Assembly: GCA_938016625.1 (NCBI GenBank)
Contig: CALILB010000417.1
Span: 1-7,821, forward strand
Source of the DNA: an uncultured bacterium
GTDB lineage: Bacteria; Acidobacteriota; Thermoanaerobaculia; Multivoradales; JAHEKO01
Direction of reading: 5' to 3'
DNA: 7,821 nucleotides
Part shown: piece after piece, positions 1 to 5,923 of the stretch
Layout of the letters: every line of letters begins with the position of its first letter
Numbering within the stretch: the stretch's first letter is position 1
The notes under the pieces: model-generated
What the model was told of the DNA's origin: nothing
The model's database searches: none
What the model saw: only the letters and a program-made list of their open reading frames with translations
Translations under genes and position numbers: made by a program

Positions 1-1
1 C

Positions 2-511
2 ACAGCGGTCCGGTTGACCCTGCTTCTCATCATCCTTGCGGCACCGGTCATGGCGGCCGTCTCGGTCGACTATGCCAAGAGCGTCGACTTCAGCCGGTAC
101 AAAACCTACCGCTGGAGCGAGCCGACCCAGACTCTCAATCCCGAGCTCGAGAGAAAGATCCACGAGGCGATCGACAAAGAGCTCATGGCCAAGGGGCTGG
201 CAAAGCTCAGTGGAGAGGCGGATCTGACAGTCGCGATTCGACTTTTGGTCCAAAAAGACCAGCGTGAGGATATAGATATCTTTGGCTTGCCCGCTCGTTG
301 GGGCACAGAGGCCGAGCGCGCCGGACAGTCGGGTGAAGTGCTCCTCGATGTCGAAGTGGGTCGCCTGACGGTCGACCTACTCGATGGCGCCAGCGGGCTC
401 GACGTCTGGCGCGGCACCGCCACCCGGATCACAGCCGGCAAACCCGAAGGCTCGGCCAAGCTGATCAACAGGGCGGTGAGCAAGATGTTCAAAGATTTCC
501 CGCCCAAATAG
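2..511 (+). CDS. DUF4136 family secreted protein, 5' end cut by window edge
   Basis: The reading frame is open to the left edge. A TTG at 14 could serve as a start, but the codons before it (T-A-V-R) look like the basic n-region of a signal peptide, so the true start probably lies outside the window. The hydrophobic stretch LTLLLIILAAPVMAA ends in a small-residue cleavage site and there is no lipobox cysteine, so a soluble periplasmic protein is expected. The mature part starts with a strand like VSVDYAKSVDFSRYKTYRW, the usual opening of DUF4136 (an F-x-x-Y-x-T-Y-x-W pattern). It continues with a helix (PELERKIHEAIDKELMAKGL), a D-L-T-V strand, and a late strand LTVDLLDGASGLDVWRGTA. It ends in FKDFPPK. 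The domain has no settled biochemical role; it occurs in many envelope proteins and lipoproteins. A second member of the family lies at 2306-2839 beyond the channel-like gene. Family assignment is fairly sure; function is unknown. Confidence 0.82.
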   Translation, partial: TAVRLTLLLIILAAPVMAAVSVDYAKSVDFSRYKTYRWSEPTQTLNPELERKIHEAIDKELMAKGLAKLSGEADLTVAIRLLVQKDQREDIDIFGLPARWGTEAERAGQSGEVLLDVEVGRLTVDLLDGASGLDVWRGTATRITAGKPEGSAKLINRAVSKMFKDFPPK

Positions 512-521
512 CCTGCTCGAG

Positions 522-567
522 AAAAGAGCCCTCCAGGACCGCTTCGTGGTCCCAGAGGGCTCCTTGG
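522..567. terminator. Bidirectional intrinsic terminator between convergent genes
   Basis: An inverted repeat pairs GAGCCCTC (526-533) with GAGGGCTC (555-562). After a CA/CA mismatch, GGACC (536-540) pairs with GGTCC (548-552) around a GCTTCGT loop. On the minus strand the hairpin runs straight into TTTTC (complement of 521-525), a fair U-tract for the membrane protein gene ending at 605. On the plus strand it is followed by CTTGGGTTT, a weaker tail, for the DUF4136 gene ending at 511. Position and symmetry suit a terminator shared by both genes. Confidence 0.65.
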
Positions 568-604
568 GTTTGATCAATGCCGCAGGTCGCGGCCGGCCGG
601 ATTG

Positions 605-2134
605 CTACTGACCGCCGCCCAGATCCTTGCGCCAGCGCTCGAGCTGTGCTCGCGCCAGATCGCGGCCACCGACGCCAAAGGCGATCGCCGCGGCCACCGC
701 TGCCGCACCGAGTATCAGCCCAAAGGCGATGGTGATTATGTCCTCGGCGACGTTCATCTGCCTCAAAGCCATGGCGCCTGCCAGCACGACAATCGCCACC
801 CGTGCAGCCGTCGCCAGGGCACCGGCCTGCGGGCTGGCTCCAGCCTGGATGGTGGTCGCCGCGACGTTTGCCAGGTAGAGACCGAGACCAAATATCGCCA
901 GTCCCAGAATCACATTGCCGAGAAAGACCGTAAACGCCGAAACCAGTCCGGCAAGCTGGTCAAAGCCGAGCAGTCCAAGCGCCTCGATGGTGGCAAAGAG
1001 CATGACAACGACCACCACCAGATGTCCGACGATGGCCGAGGGCGTCGTATCACTCGACTCCGAGGCCCGCGCCAAGCCGATCCGTCGGAGCATCCTGTCG
1101 AAGCCAAAAGCCTCCAGCAGGTTGCTCACCAGGCCGGCCGCTACCCGTCCGACCACATAGGCGACGACCAGCACCAGGCTCGCTCCAAACAGCGCCGGGA
1201 GCGCCGCCAGGATCTGCTCCAGCATGGCGCTCGCGGGGGCGGTGATGGCCTCCAGTTGCAGAGCACTCAGCGCCGAGATGAGAACCGGGATCAAGATCAG
1301 GGTGTAGACCACCAGACCCACCAGCTTGGACAGACTCTGCTGTCCCAGAACCCGCTCCAGACCAACCCGCTCGGCGAGCCGATCGAGACCTATCGCCGCC
1401 AGCAGGTTGGAGACGATGCGCTGGACGATCCTGGCGACAAACCAACCCAGCAGAAAGATGATGACTGCGGCAAACAGATTGGGCAGAAATGCCAGCACCT
1501 TGCCCACCATGGTGCGAACCGGACCGAGCAGCCCATCGAGAGCCAGGGCATCGAGAACCGCCGGCAGGAACAGCAGGAATACGAGCCAGTAGGCGGTGTC
1601 GGCCAGCATCTTGGTGAGAGAGACGCCCTCGGCTGTCTGCCCTTCCTCTTCCTTTTTCAGACCGTCGCCCACGCGTTCGTCCACCTTGGCCGCATCGAGC
1701 GCTGTCCGTACCAACCAACGGATCCCAGAGGCCACCACCCAGGCGACCAATAGCAGCAGACCGGCACTCAAAATCCGCGGGGCGTACTGGAAGATCTCGT
1801 CCAGGAAACTCTGGAGAGGCCCGGTAACCGCCGTCAATTTGAGGGCCGAGAAGAAGGCAATGAGCACAAAGACCATCACCAGCCAGAAGACGACCCTGCT
1901 GATGGCCGGTTCGACGTCCGGCACCTCCGCGCCCTCGGCCCGGACCCAACCGGCAATCTTGTTGTCGAGGGTGGTCCGCCGCAGCGCGGCCCGGACCAGC
2001 TTCGAGATCACCAGCGCCAAGAGCCACCCAAAGATGAGGATGGCGAGCGCCGCTACCAGGTGTGGCAGGTAGCTGCTCACCCCCGTCACCATGGTGCTGA
2101 AACTCTCCTGAAGACTCGCTCCCAGGTTCTCCAT
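605..2134 (-). CDS. CmpX/MscS-related membrane protein with five conserved-TM-helix repeats, no beta domain
   Basis: This 509-residue multi-pass inner-membrane protein belongs to the group usually labelled mechanosensitive ion channel because of the conserved TM helix family (PF05552), as in Pseudomonas CmpX. The start is supported by AGGAG (complement of 2143-2147) eight bases before the ATG. A two-helix unit recurs about every 95 residues. The first helix of each unit starts near 22 (YLPHLVAAL), 117 (YAPRILSAG), 216 (FLPNLFAAV), 311 (ALPALFGAS) and 404 (FLGNVILGL). Units 1-4 continue into a basic amphipathic stretch, such as LVRAALRRTTLDNKI, and a second membrane helix (about 80-100, 178-200, 270-290, 368-390). 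The last unit ends in a Gly/Ala-rich helix (467-490, LILGAAAVAAAIAFGVGG) that resembles the MscS pore helix, then RDLARAQLERWRKDL and stop. The beta and alpha/beta cytoplasmic vestibule of true MscS is absent, so channel activity is inferred from family only. A tension or osmotic sensor, or an envelope scaffold, is equally possible. Confidence 0.85.
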   Translation of the reverse strand: MENLGASLQESFSTMVTGVSSYLPHLVAALAILIFGWLLALVISKLVRAALRRTTLDNKIAGWVRAEGAEVPDVEPAISRVVFWLVMVFVLIAFFSALKLTAVTGPLQSFLDEIFQYAPRILSAGLLLLVAWVVASGIRWLVRTALDAAKVDERVGDGLKKEEEGQTAEGVSLTKMLADTAYWLVFLLFLPAVLDALALDGLLGPVRTMVGKVLAFLPNLFAAVIIFLLGWFVARIVQRIVSNLLAAIGLDRLAERVGLERVLGQQSLSKLVGLVVYTLILIPVLISALSALQLEAITAPASAMLEQILAALPALFGASLVLVVAYVVGRVAAGLVSNLLEAFGFDRMLRRIGLARASESSDTTPSAIVGHLVVVVVMLFATIEALGLLGFDQLAGLVSAFTVFLGNVILGLAIFGLGLYLANVAATTIQAGASPQAGALATAARVAIVVLAGAMALRQMNVAEDIITIAFGLILGAAAVAAAIAFGVGGRDLARAQLERWRKDLGGGQ

Positions 2135-2142
2135 GCTCAGCT

Positions 2143-2147
2143 CTCCT
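2143..2147 (-). promoter_or_regulatory. Ribosome binding site of the CmpX-like gene
   Basis: On the minus strand the sequence GGAAGGAGAG precedes the ATG at 2134. The core AGGAG is eight bases from the start codon, close to ideal. It is one of two convincing Shine-Dalgarno sites among the genes whose starts are in the window, and it fixes the start. I found no convincing -35/-10 pair for this gene in 2148-2269. Confidence 0.75.
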
Positions 2148-2269
2148 TCCTTCTGAAGTTGATCGAGGTCCTACAGGCAACTCCGCCGGCGATTGGACAA
2201 ACCCCACCTACTCGTCCAGACGGGACTGCCCCTTCCTGTCAGCTGCCCATCCTTTCTACCAGAATCGGG

Positions 2270-2303
2270 AAAAAACCGGAAGCCCAGGGGCCGGGGCCCC
2301 GGT
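2270..2303 (-). terminator. Intrinsic terminator of the second DUF4136 gene
   Basis: Two bases after the TGA (minus strand), ACCGGGGCCC (complement of 2294-2303) pairs with GGGCTTCCGGT (complement of 2275-2285). This gives about ten pairs, including two G-T pairs and one bulged C, with an eight-base loop. A run of six T (complement of 2270-2275) follows. This is a typical rho-independent terminator. It implies that the CmpX-like gene downstream is not simply read through from this gene and probably has its own promoter in 2148-2269. Confidence 0.62.
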
Positions 2304-2305
2304 AC

Positions 2306-2839
2306 TCATTTTGGAGGATAGTGTTTGAGGATCCTGGAGATGGCGTTTAAACCCTTTTTGCGCAGTTTCTTGCGGGTCTCGGCCACCTCGGTGCTCCAAC
2401 CGCTCCAGACCTGGACATCGCTTTCGGCGTCGTAGATCTCGAAGACGAGTGTTCCCTCCTCGTAGGCAACCATCCCATGGGCGCGGGGATCGCCGATCCA
2501 GGCCACTCCCTTGGTGATCTCCTTGTGGACACCGTCGATGTTCACCGTTTCGGAGACCATTGCCGTGTAGGTGATCCAGAGGTCGGGCTGGCCGCTGTCG
2601 GTGACTTTGAGACCGCTCTTTGCCAGCGCCGCCTGGGCCCGAGTCTTGACCTCAAGGTCGAGCAGCGAGCCCTCGGCCAGTGGATGATCGGGATGAAGAT
2701 CGGGCCAGGTTCTCCAGGCGTAAGTCTCATAGGCGGAGAATTGAGTGCCGTCCTTGTGTGAGGTTTTGACCTCTCCCGCGATCACTACCGGGGCGATCAT
2801 TAGCAAGAGCAAGATACCGGCGCAGAAGTTTCTGGTCAC
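2306..2839 (-). CDS. DUF4136 family secreted protein, GTG start
   Basis: The protein has 177 residues. The frame is open upstream to an ATG at 2944, but the GTG at 2839 is preferred: GAGGAG lies nine bases before it, and the protein then starts with a clean signal peptide, VTRNFCAGILLLLMIAPVVIAG. The 35 extra residues of the longer version look like untranslated sequence and would bury the signal. The single early cysteine is in the n-region and not in a lipobox, so a soluble periplasmic protein is likely. The mature part shows the DUF4136 pattern: F-S-A-Y-E-T-Y-A-W near 47-55 of the full frame after the signal, a helix with LLDLEVKTRAQAALAKSGL, the strand PDLWITYTAMV, and a late strand LVFEIYDAESDVQVWSGWS. 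It ends in ILKHYPPK, matching FKDFPPK of the paralogue at 2-511. It is divergent from trkA. Biochemical function is unknown; family placement is fairly sure. Confidence 0.8.
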   Translation of the reverse strand: MTRNFCAGILLLLMIAPVVIAGEVKTSHKDGTQFSAYETYAWRTWPDLHPDHPLAEGSLLDLEVKTRAQAALAKSGLKVTDSGQPDLWITYTAMVSETVNIDGVHKEITKGVAWIGDPRAHGMVAYEEGTLVFEIYDAESDVQVWSGWSTEVAETRKKLRKKGLNAISRILKHYPPK

Positions 2840-2848
2840 AGTCCTCTT

Positions 2849-2854
2849 CTCCTC
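2849..2854 (-). promoter_or_regulatory. Ribosome binding site deciding the GTG start at 2839
   Basis: On the minus strand GAGGAG (complement of 2849-2854) sits nine bases ahead of the GTG at 2839, in a purine-rich run AAAGAGGAGAAGAGGACT. No comparable site precedes the ATG at 2944. Together with the signal peptide that begins at the GTG, this decides the start. Confidence 0.7.
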
Positions 2855-2880
2855 TTTGACTCGTGCTGCCCGGATCTCAA

Positions 2881-2908
2881 ACGTTAGCACAGGCCCCGGG
2901 CGGGCCAA
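2881..2908 (-). promoter_or_regulatory. Possible promoter of the second DUF4136 gene
   Basis: On the minus strand, TTGGCC (complement of 2903-2908, four of six matches to TTGACA) is followed after 16 bases by TAACGT (complement of 2881-2886). The latter is a poor -10 but carries an extended TG two bases upstream (TGCTAACGT). The predicted transcript would begin about 35 bases before the GTG. This is a visual match only. Confidence 0.3.
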
Positions 2909-2948
2909 GGACGGTCGCAACGCAACCCCGGAGACCACCACCACGGGC

Positions 2949-2957
2949 TGCTACAAT
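2949..2957 (+). promoter_or_regulatory. Extended -10 promoter candidate for trkAH
   Basis: TGCTACAAT fits an extended -10 element (TGnTATAAT, with one mismatch in the hexamer). No good -35 is seen 16-18 bases upstream, which is tolerated for extended -10 promoters. The transcript would start near 2964, giving a leader of about 78 bases before trkA, or only about five bases before an upstream ATG at 2969. Confidence 0.42.
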
Positions 2958-2968
2958 CGGAGCACTGG

Positions 2969-3049
2969 ATGAAAGACGGCGCCTGCGACCGGATCCTCGT
3001 TCAATTGCCATCCATTCCTACCTGGCGAGCGACAGCACGAGATGAGTGA
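2969..3049 (+). other. Possible 26-codon upstream ORF overlapping the trkA start
   Basis: ATG at 2969 opens a 26-codon frame (MKDGACDRILVQLPS...) that stops with TGA at 3047-3049. It overlaps the trkA ATG (3042-3044) in the arrangement ATGAGTGA. It begins 11 bases after the candidate -10 TACAAT, so it would be almost leaderless. trkA itself has no clear Shine-Dalgarno sequence, so re-initiation from this frame could drive its translation. There is no homology or codon evidence beyond the arrangement; it may be chance. Confidence 0.22.
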
Positions 3050-4430
3050 GAAATGCTTTGTGGTGATGGGTGCGGGCGAGGTCGGTTTCCACCTGGCCAA
3101 GTCGCTCTCCCGGCAGGGTCATGATGTGGCGGTGATCGAGCTCGACCCGGTCAAGAAGGAGCGTATCGAGGACGAGCTCGATGTCCTCGTTGTCGGCGGC
3201 AACGGGGCGCATCCGCAGGTGCTCGAGGCGGCGGGCGTCTCCAACTGTGAGCTCTTTATGGCAGTCTCGTCGTCCGACGAGGCCAATCTGGCGGCGGCCA
3301 ACATCGCCAAGTTCCTCGGTGCCGATCGCACGGTCGTGCGGGTGGGTATCGCCGAGGAGGTCATCACCGACCGTCGTCTGCTGGAGGATGTCTTTCTGGT
3401 CGATCTGCTGCTGTCGACCCAGCTGCTGACCACGATTCGAGTCCTCAACGAGATCCGGGGCCACAACACGGTGGCCGTCGAATACCTGGCCTGGGGCAAG
3501 ATCCAGCTGTCGAAGATCCATCTCGACGAGGACTCGCCCCTGGTACACAAGCCGCTCAAGGAGGTCTCGCTCCCCAAGGACTGCCTCGTCGTGGCCTTCT
3601 TCAGCGGCGACGAGTTGATCGTTCCGGCCGGCGACGACCAAGCCTCCCCCGGGGATGATGCCCTGCTTCTCGGCACCACCGAAGTGATCGGCGAGGCCGA
3701 GCTAATGGTCAGCTCCGGCCAAAAGGAGAACCCCGGCACCGTGGTGATCGGGGGAGGTGGTGCCACCGGGCGCTCAGTGGCCCGAGCCCTCGTCCCCTTC
3801 GATATCCGGGTCAAGATCATCGAGAAAGAACGTGCCCGAGCCCAAGAGCTGGCGGCCACCTTCCCCGGATTCGAGATCATCCACGGCGACATGACCGATC
3901 TCTCCCTGCTGCAGGCGGAGAGGGTTGCCCAGGCCGAGACATTCGTCGCGCTGTCGGGAAACGACGAGCGCAACCTGATGGCGAGCCTGATGGCCCAGGA
4001 GCTCGGGGTCGACCAGGTACTGGCTCTGGTGCACCGCACCGAAACGACCAAACTCTGGAAGCGCCTCGGACTCCAACAGGTGTTCAGTCCGCGGCAGTTG
4101 GCCTACGAGAGAATCCAGGAGTACATCAACAGTGGCTACAGCTCCAACATAGTTTCGCTGCAAAAAGGTGCCGCCCAGGTCGTCGAGCGGCGTCTTGCCG
4201 AGGCCAGCCCCGCCGCCGGTGTCACTCTGGCCGAGATGAAGCCTCCCCGGGGTCTGATCGTTGGTGCGGTCAAACGTGGTGATCGCGTCTTTGTTCCTCA
4301 CGGCAACGACCGTCTCGAAGTCGGCGACCAGGTCTATCTGTTCGTCCACGAGGACGAGCTGGACACGGTACGACTTCTCTTCCCCGGTCGTGACACCCGA
4401 GAACAGACACCGGTGACGACCCTGCGGTGA
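3042..4430 (+). CDS. trkA: Trk potassium uptake regulator TrkA (two RCK_N plus two RCK_C domains)
   Basis: This is the cytosolic gating ring subunit of the Trk K+ uptake system; it binds NAD(H) and controls the TrkH channel. The length, 462 residues, matches full-length TrkA (about 458 in E. coli), with the duplicated layout intact. RCK_N 1 starts with the Rossmann glycines G10-A-G-E-V-G15 and the acidic end of strand 2 (VIELD, E33). RCK_C 1 covers about 142-225. RCK_N 2 has G238-G-G-A-T-G243 and IIEKE (E261), with HGDMTDLSLL at 281-290 and the ALSGNDERNLMASLMA helix near 303-318. RCK_C 2 covers about 370-450, including the hydrophobic strands GLIVGAVKRGDRVFVP and VGDQVYLFV. The ATG at 3042 places the glycine motif at the usual distance, but the ribosome site before it is weak. 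Its stop overlaps the trkH start, so the two are one operon. RCK_C domains bind regulatory nucleotides in some relatives; this is not visible here. Confidence 0.96.
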   Translation: MSEKCFVVMGAGEVGFHLAKSLSRQGHDVAVIELDPVKKERIEDELDVLVVGGNGAHPQVLEAAGVSNCELFMAVSSSDEANLAAANIAKFLGADRTVVRVGIAEEVITDRRLLEDVFLVDLLLSTQLLTTIRVLNEIRGHNTVAVEYLAWGKIQLSKIHLDEDSPLVHKPLKEVSLPKDCLVVAFFSGDELIVPAGDDQASPGDDALLLGTTEVIGEAELMVSSGQKENPGTVVIGGGGATGRSVARALVPFDIRVKIIEKERARAQELAATFPGFEIIHGDMTDLSLLQAERVAQAETFVALSGNDERNLMASLMAQELGVDQVLALVHRTETTKLWKRLGLQQVFSPRQLAYERIQEYINSGYSSNIVSLQKGAAQVVERRLAEASPAAGVTLAEMKPPRGLIVGAVKRGDRVFVPHGNDRLEVGDQVYLFVHEDELDTVRLLFPGRDTREQTPVTTLR

Positions 4431-5875
4431 ACCCCCGCCCCCCTCTTCGTTTCCTCGGCTACCTGACGCTGCTTCTGGCAGCCACCGAACTGGCACCGGC
4501 ACTGTGCGCCGCCGCCTACAGTGAATGGCCCGCGGTGATTGCCTTTCTGATCTCCGCCCTGGTAACCGCCCTGGTGGGGGCGATGATGGTAGGCCTGGGC
4601 AGCTCCAAGGGTCAGGTCTTCCGACGTGAGGGAATCCTGATCGTCGTCGGCGGGTGGGTGCTGGCCTCCGTCTTTGGCGCCCTGCCCTATCTGCTGACCA
4701 ACACCTTTGGTCACCCCATGGACGCGCTCTTCGAGTCGGCCTCGGGCTTTACCACCACCGGTGCCTCGATCATGACCGATATCGAGGCCGCCGGGCGCGG
4801 CATCCTCTTCTGGCGCAGCTTCACTCAGTGGCTTGGTGGAATGGGAATCATCGTGCTCTTCGTGGCACTGCTCCCAGAGCTCGGCCCCGGCGCCCGTTTT
4901 CTCTACAAGCTGGAGGTTCCCGGCCCCACCGCCGAGGCCTTCCAGCCGCGAATCCACAGCACCGCGGCCGTGCTCTGGAAGATGTACCTCGCGCTGACGG
5001 TGATCGAAAGCGGTCTGCTGATGCTCGCCGGTCTCGATCTCTACGATGCTTTGACCCATACCTTTTCCACCATGTCCACGGGTGGCTTCTCTCCGCGCAA
5101 TGCCTCTGTCGGCGCCTTCGACTCACCGCTCGTCCAGATCATCATCATCGTCTTCATGATTCTGGCGGGTACGAATTTCTCGCTCTTCTTTGGTCTCAGG
5201 CAGAAACGGGGTTGGAACCTTTACCGCGATCCCGAGTTCCGTCTCTACCTCCACATACTGGCCGGAGCTTCGCTGTTGGTGGCGTGGGACCTGCTGCGCA
5301 CGGGCGCCTACAACAAATCCTTCCAAGCGGTGCTGGATTCTGTTTTTCAGACGGTCTCCATCACCACCACCACCGGTTTCGCCACCGCGGACTTCGACAC
5401 CTGGCCGGTCCTGGGCCGCATGCTGCTGGTGGGTCTGATGTTTGTCGGCGGCTGTGCCGGTTCGACCGCCGGCTCGATGAAGGTGATGCGGATGGTCATC
5501 GGCCTGCGCTCGGCCGTACGCGAGATGCGGCTGATCTTCAGCCCCAACACCGTGATCTCGGTCTTTGTCGGCGGCAAGTCGGTGCCCGACTCGGTGGTCC
5601 GCAGTGTCGCCGGCTTCTTCATCCTCTACCTCAGCATCTGGGGAGTCGGCACGCTACTGCTTGCCGTCTCGGGACCCGATCTGGTGACTTGTGCCACCGC
5701 TTCGGCGGCCACCATCGGCAACATCGGACCCGGCCTGGGGGCGGTGGGGCCGACCCAGAACTACGCCTTCTTCGACTTTTGGGACAAGGGTCTGATGATC
5801 CTGCTGATGTGGCTGGGGCGGCTGGAGATCTACTCGATCGCGGCGATCTTTACGCGGGCCTTTTGGCGGACGTAG
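4427..5875 (+). CDS. trkH: Trk potassium uptake channel subunit TrkH
   Basis: This is the membrane K+-translocating subunit that works with TrkA. At 482 residues it is almost identical in length to E. coli TrkH (483). The GTG start overlaps the trkA TGA as GTGA, so translation is probably coupled; no strong Shine-Dalgarno is seen. The four pore-loop repeats are all present with their filter glycines: SGFTTTGAS (G112), STMSTGGFS (G219), SITTTTGFAT (G317) and ATIGNIGPG (G431). Other family marks are FWRSFTQWLGGMGIIVL (128-144), AGTNFSLFFGL (247-257), and the intramembrane segment GGCAGSTAGSMKVMR (341-355), which forms the gating loop below the third filter. The protein ends MWLGRLEIYSIAAIFTRAFWRT, the expected TrkH C-terminus. 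The stop TAG belongs to the GTAG end of a REP-like element, so the last codon (ACG) already overlaps that element. Assignment is secure. Ion preference (K+ over Na+) is from family knowledge. Confidence 0.97.
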   Translation: MNPRPPLRFLGYLTLLLAATELAPALCAAAYSEWPAVIAFLISALVTALVGAMMVGLGSSKGQVFRREGILIVVGGWVLASVFGALPYLLTNTFGHPMDALFESASGFTTTGASIMTDIEAAGRGILFWRSFTQWLGGMGIIVLFVALLPELGPGARFLYKLEVPGPTAEAFQPRIHSTAAVLWKMYLALTVIESGLLMLAGLDLYDALTHTFSTMSTGGFSPRNASVGAFDSPLVQIIIIVFMILAGTNFSLFFGLRQKRGWNLYRDPEFRLYLHILAGASLLVAWDLLRTGAYNKSFQAVLDSVFQTVSITTTTGFATADFDTWPVLGRMLLVGLMFVGGCAGSTAGSMKVMRMVIGLRSAVREMRLIFSPNTVISVFVGGKSVPDSVVRSVAGFFILYLSIWGVGTLLLAVSGPDLVTCATASAATIGNIGPGLGAVGPTQNYAFFDFWDKGLMILLMWLGRLEIYSIAAIFTRAFWRT

Positions 5876-5923
5876 GGGAGGGCCTTGCGCCCTCCCTCGG
5901 GCGGGGACAAGCCCCGCCCCTAC
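5872..5923. repeat. REPIN-like inverted pair of GTAG palindromes between convergent genes
   Basis: The element consists of two 25-base arms facing each other across TC. Left arm: GTAG, then GGGAGGGC (5876-5883), loop CTTGC, GCCCTCCC (5889-5896). Right arm, read on the minus strand: GTAG, then GGGCGGGG, loop CTTGT, CCCCGCCC (complement of 5899-5919). The outer ends GTAGGGG and CCCCTAC are also complementary, so one long hairpin can form in place of two short ones. A 5' GTAG followed by a palindrome is the known hallmark of REP sequences acted on by RAYT transposases, and an inverted REP doublet is the form called REPIN. There is no T-run beside it, so it is not a canonical terminator. No second copy occurs in the window, so its dispersed nature is inferred from form. 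Confidence 0.75.

Noticed and set aside
602..1753. A 383-codon open frame on the plus strand opposite the CmpX-like gene
   Set aside because: The translation is rich in Gln, His, Arg and Asp with no recognisable fold, and is the mirror of a hydrophobic Leu/Ala/Val-rich protein with a good ribosome site. It is a high-GC antisense artefact.
1050..2207. A 385-codon minus-strand frame overlapping the CmpX-like gene
   Set aside because: It is a same-strand frame-shifted reading of that gene, with Gly/Arg/Ser-rich low-complexity composition.
2840..2944. N-terminal extension of the second DUF4136 gene to an ATG at 2944
   Set aside because: The extra 35 residues would precede a complete signal peptide, and a strong ribosome site sits directly before the GTG at 2839.
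5350..5385. Short CAC/ACC triplet run in trkH
   Set aside because: It encodes the threonine run of the third selectivity filter (SITTTTGF) and is explained by protein conservation.
5872..5923. The double hairpin as a classical rho-independent terminator
   Set aside because: The stems are strong but neither strand has a U-run after them; GTAG ends and inverted-pair layout fit a REP doublet better, though some termination effect is possible.
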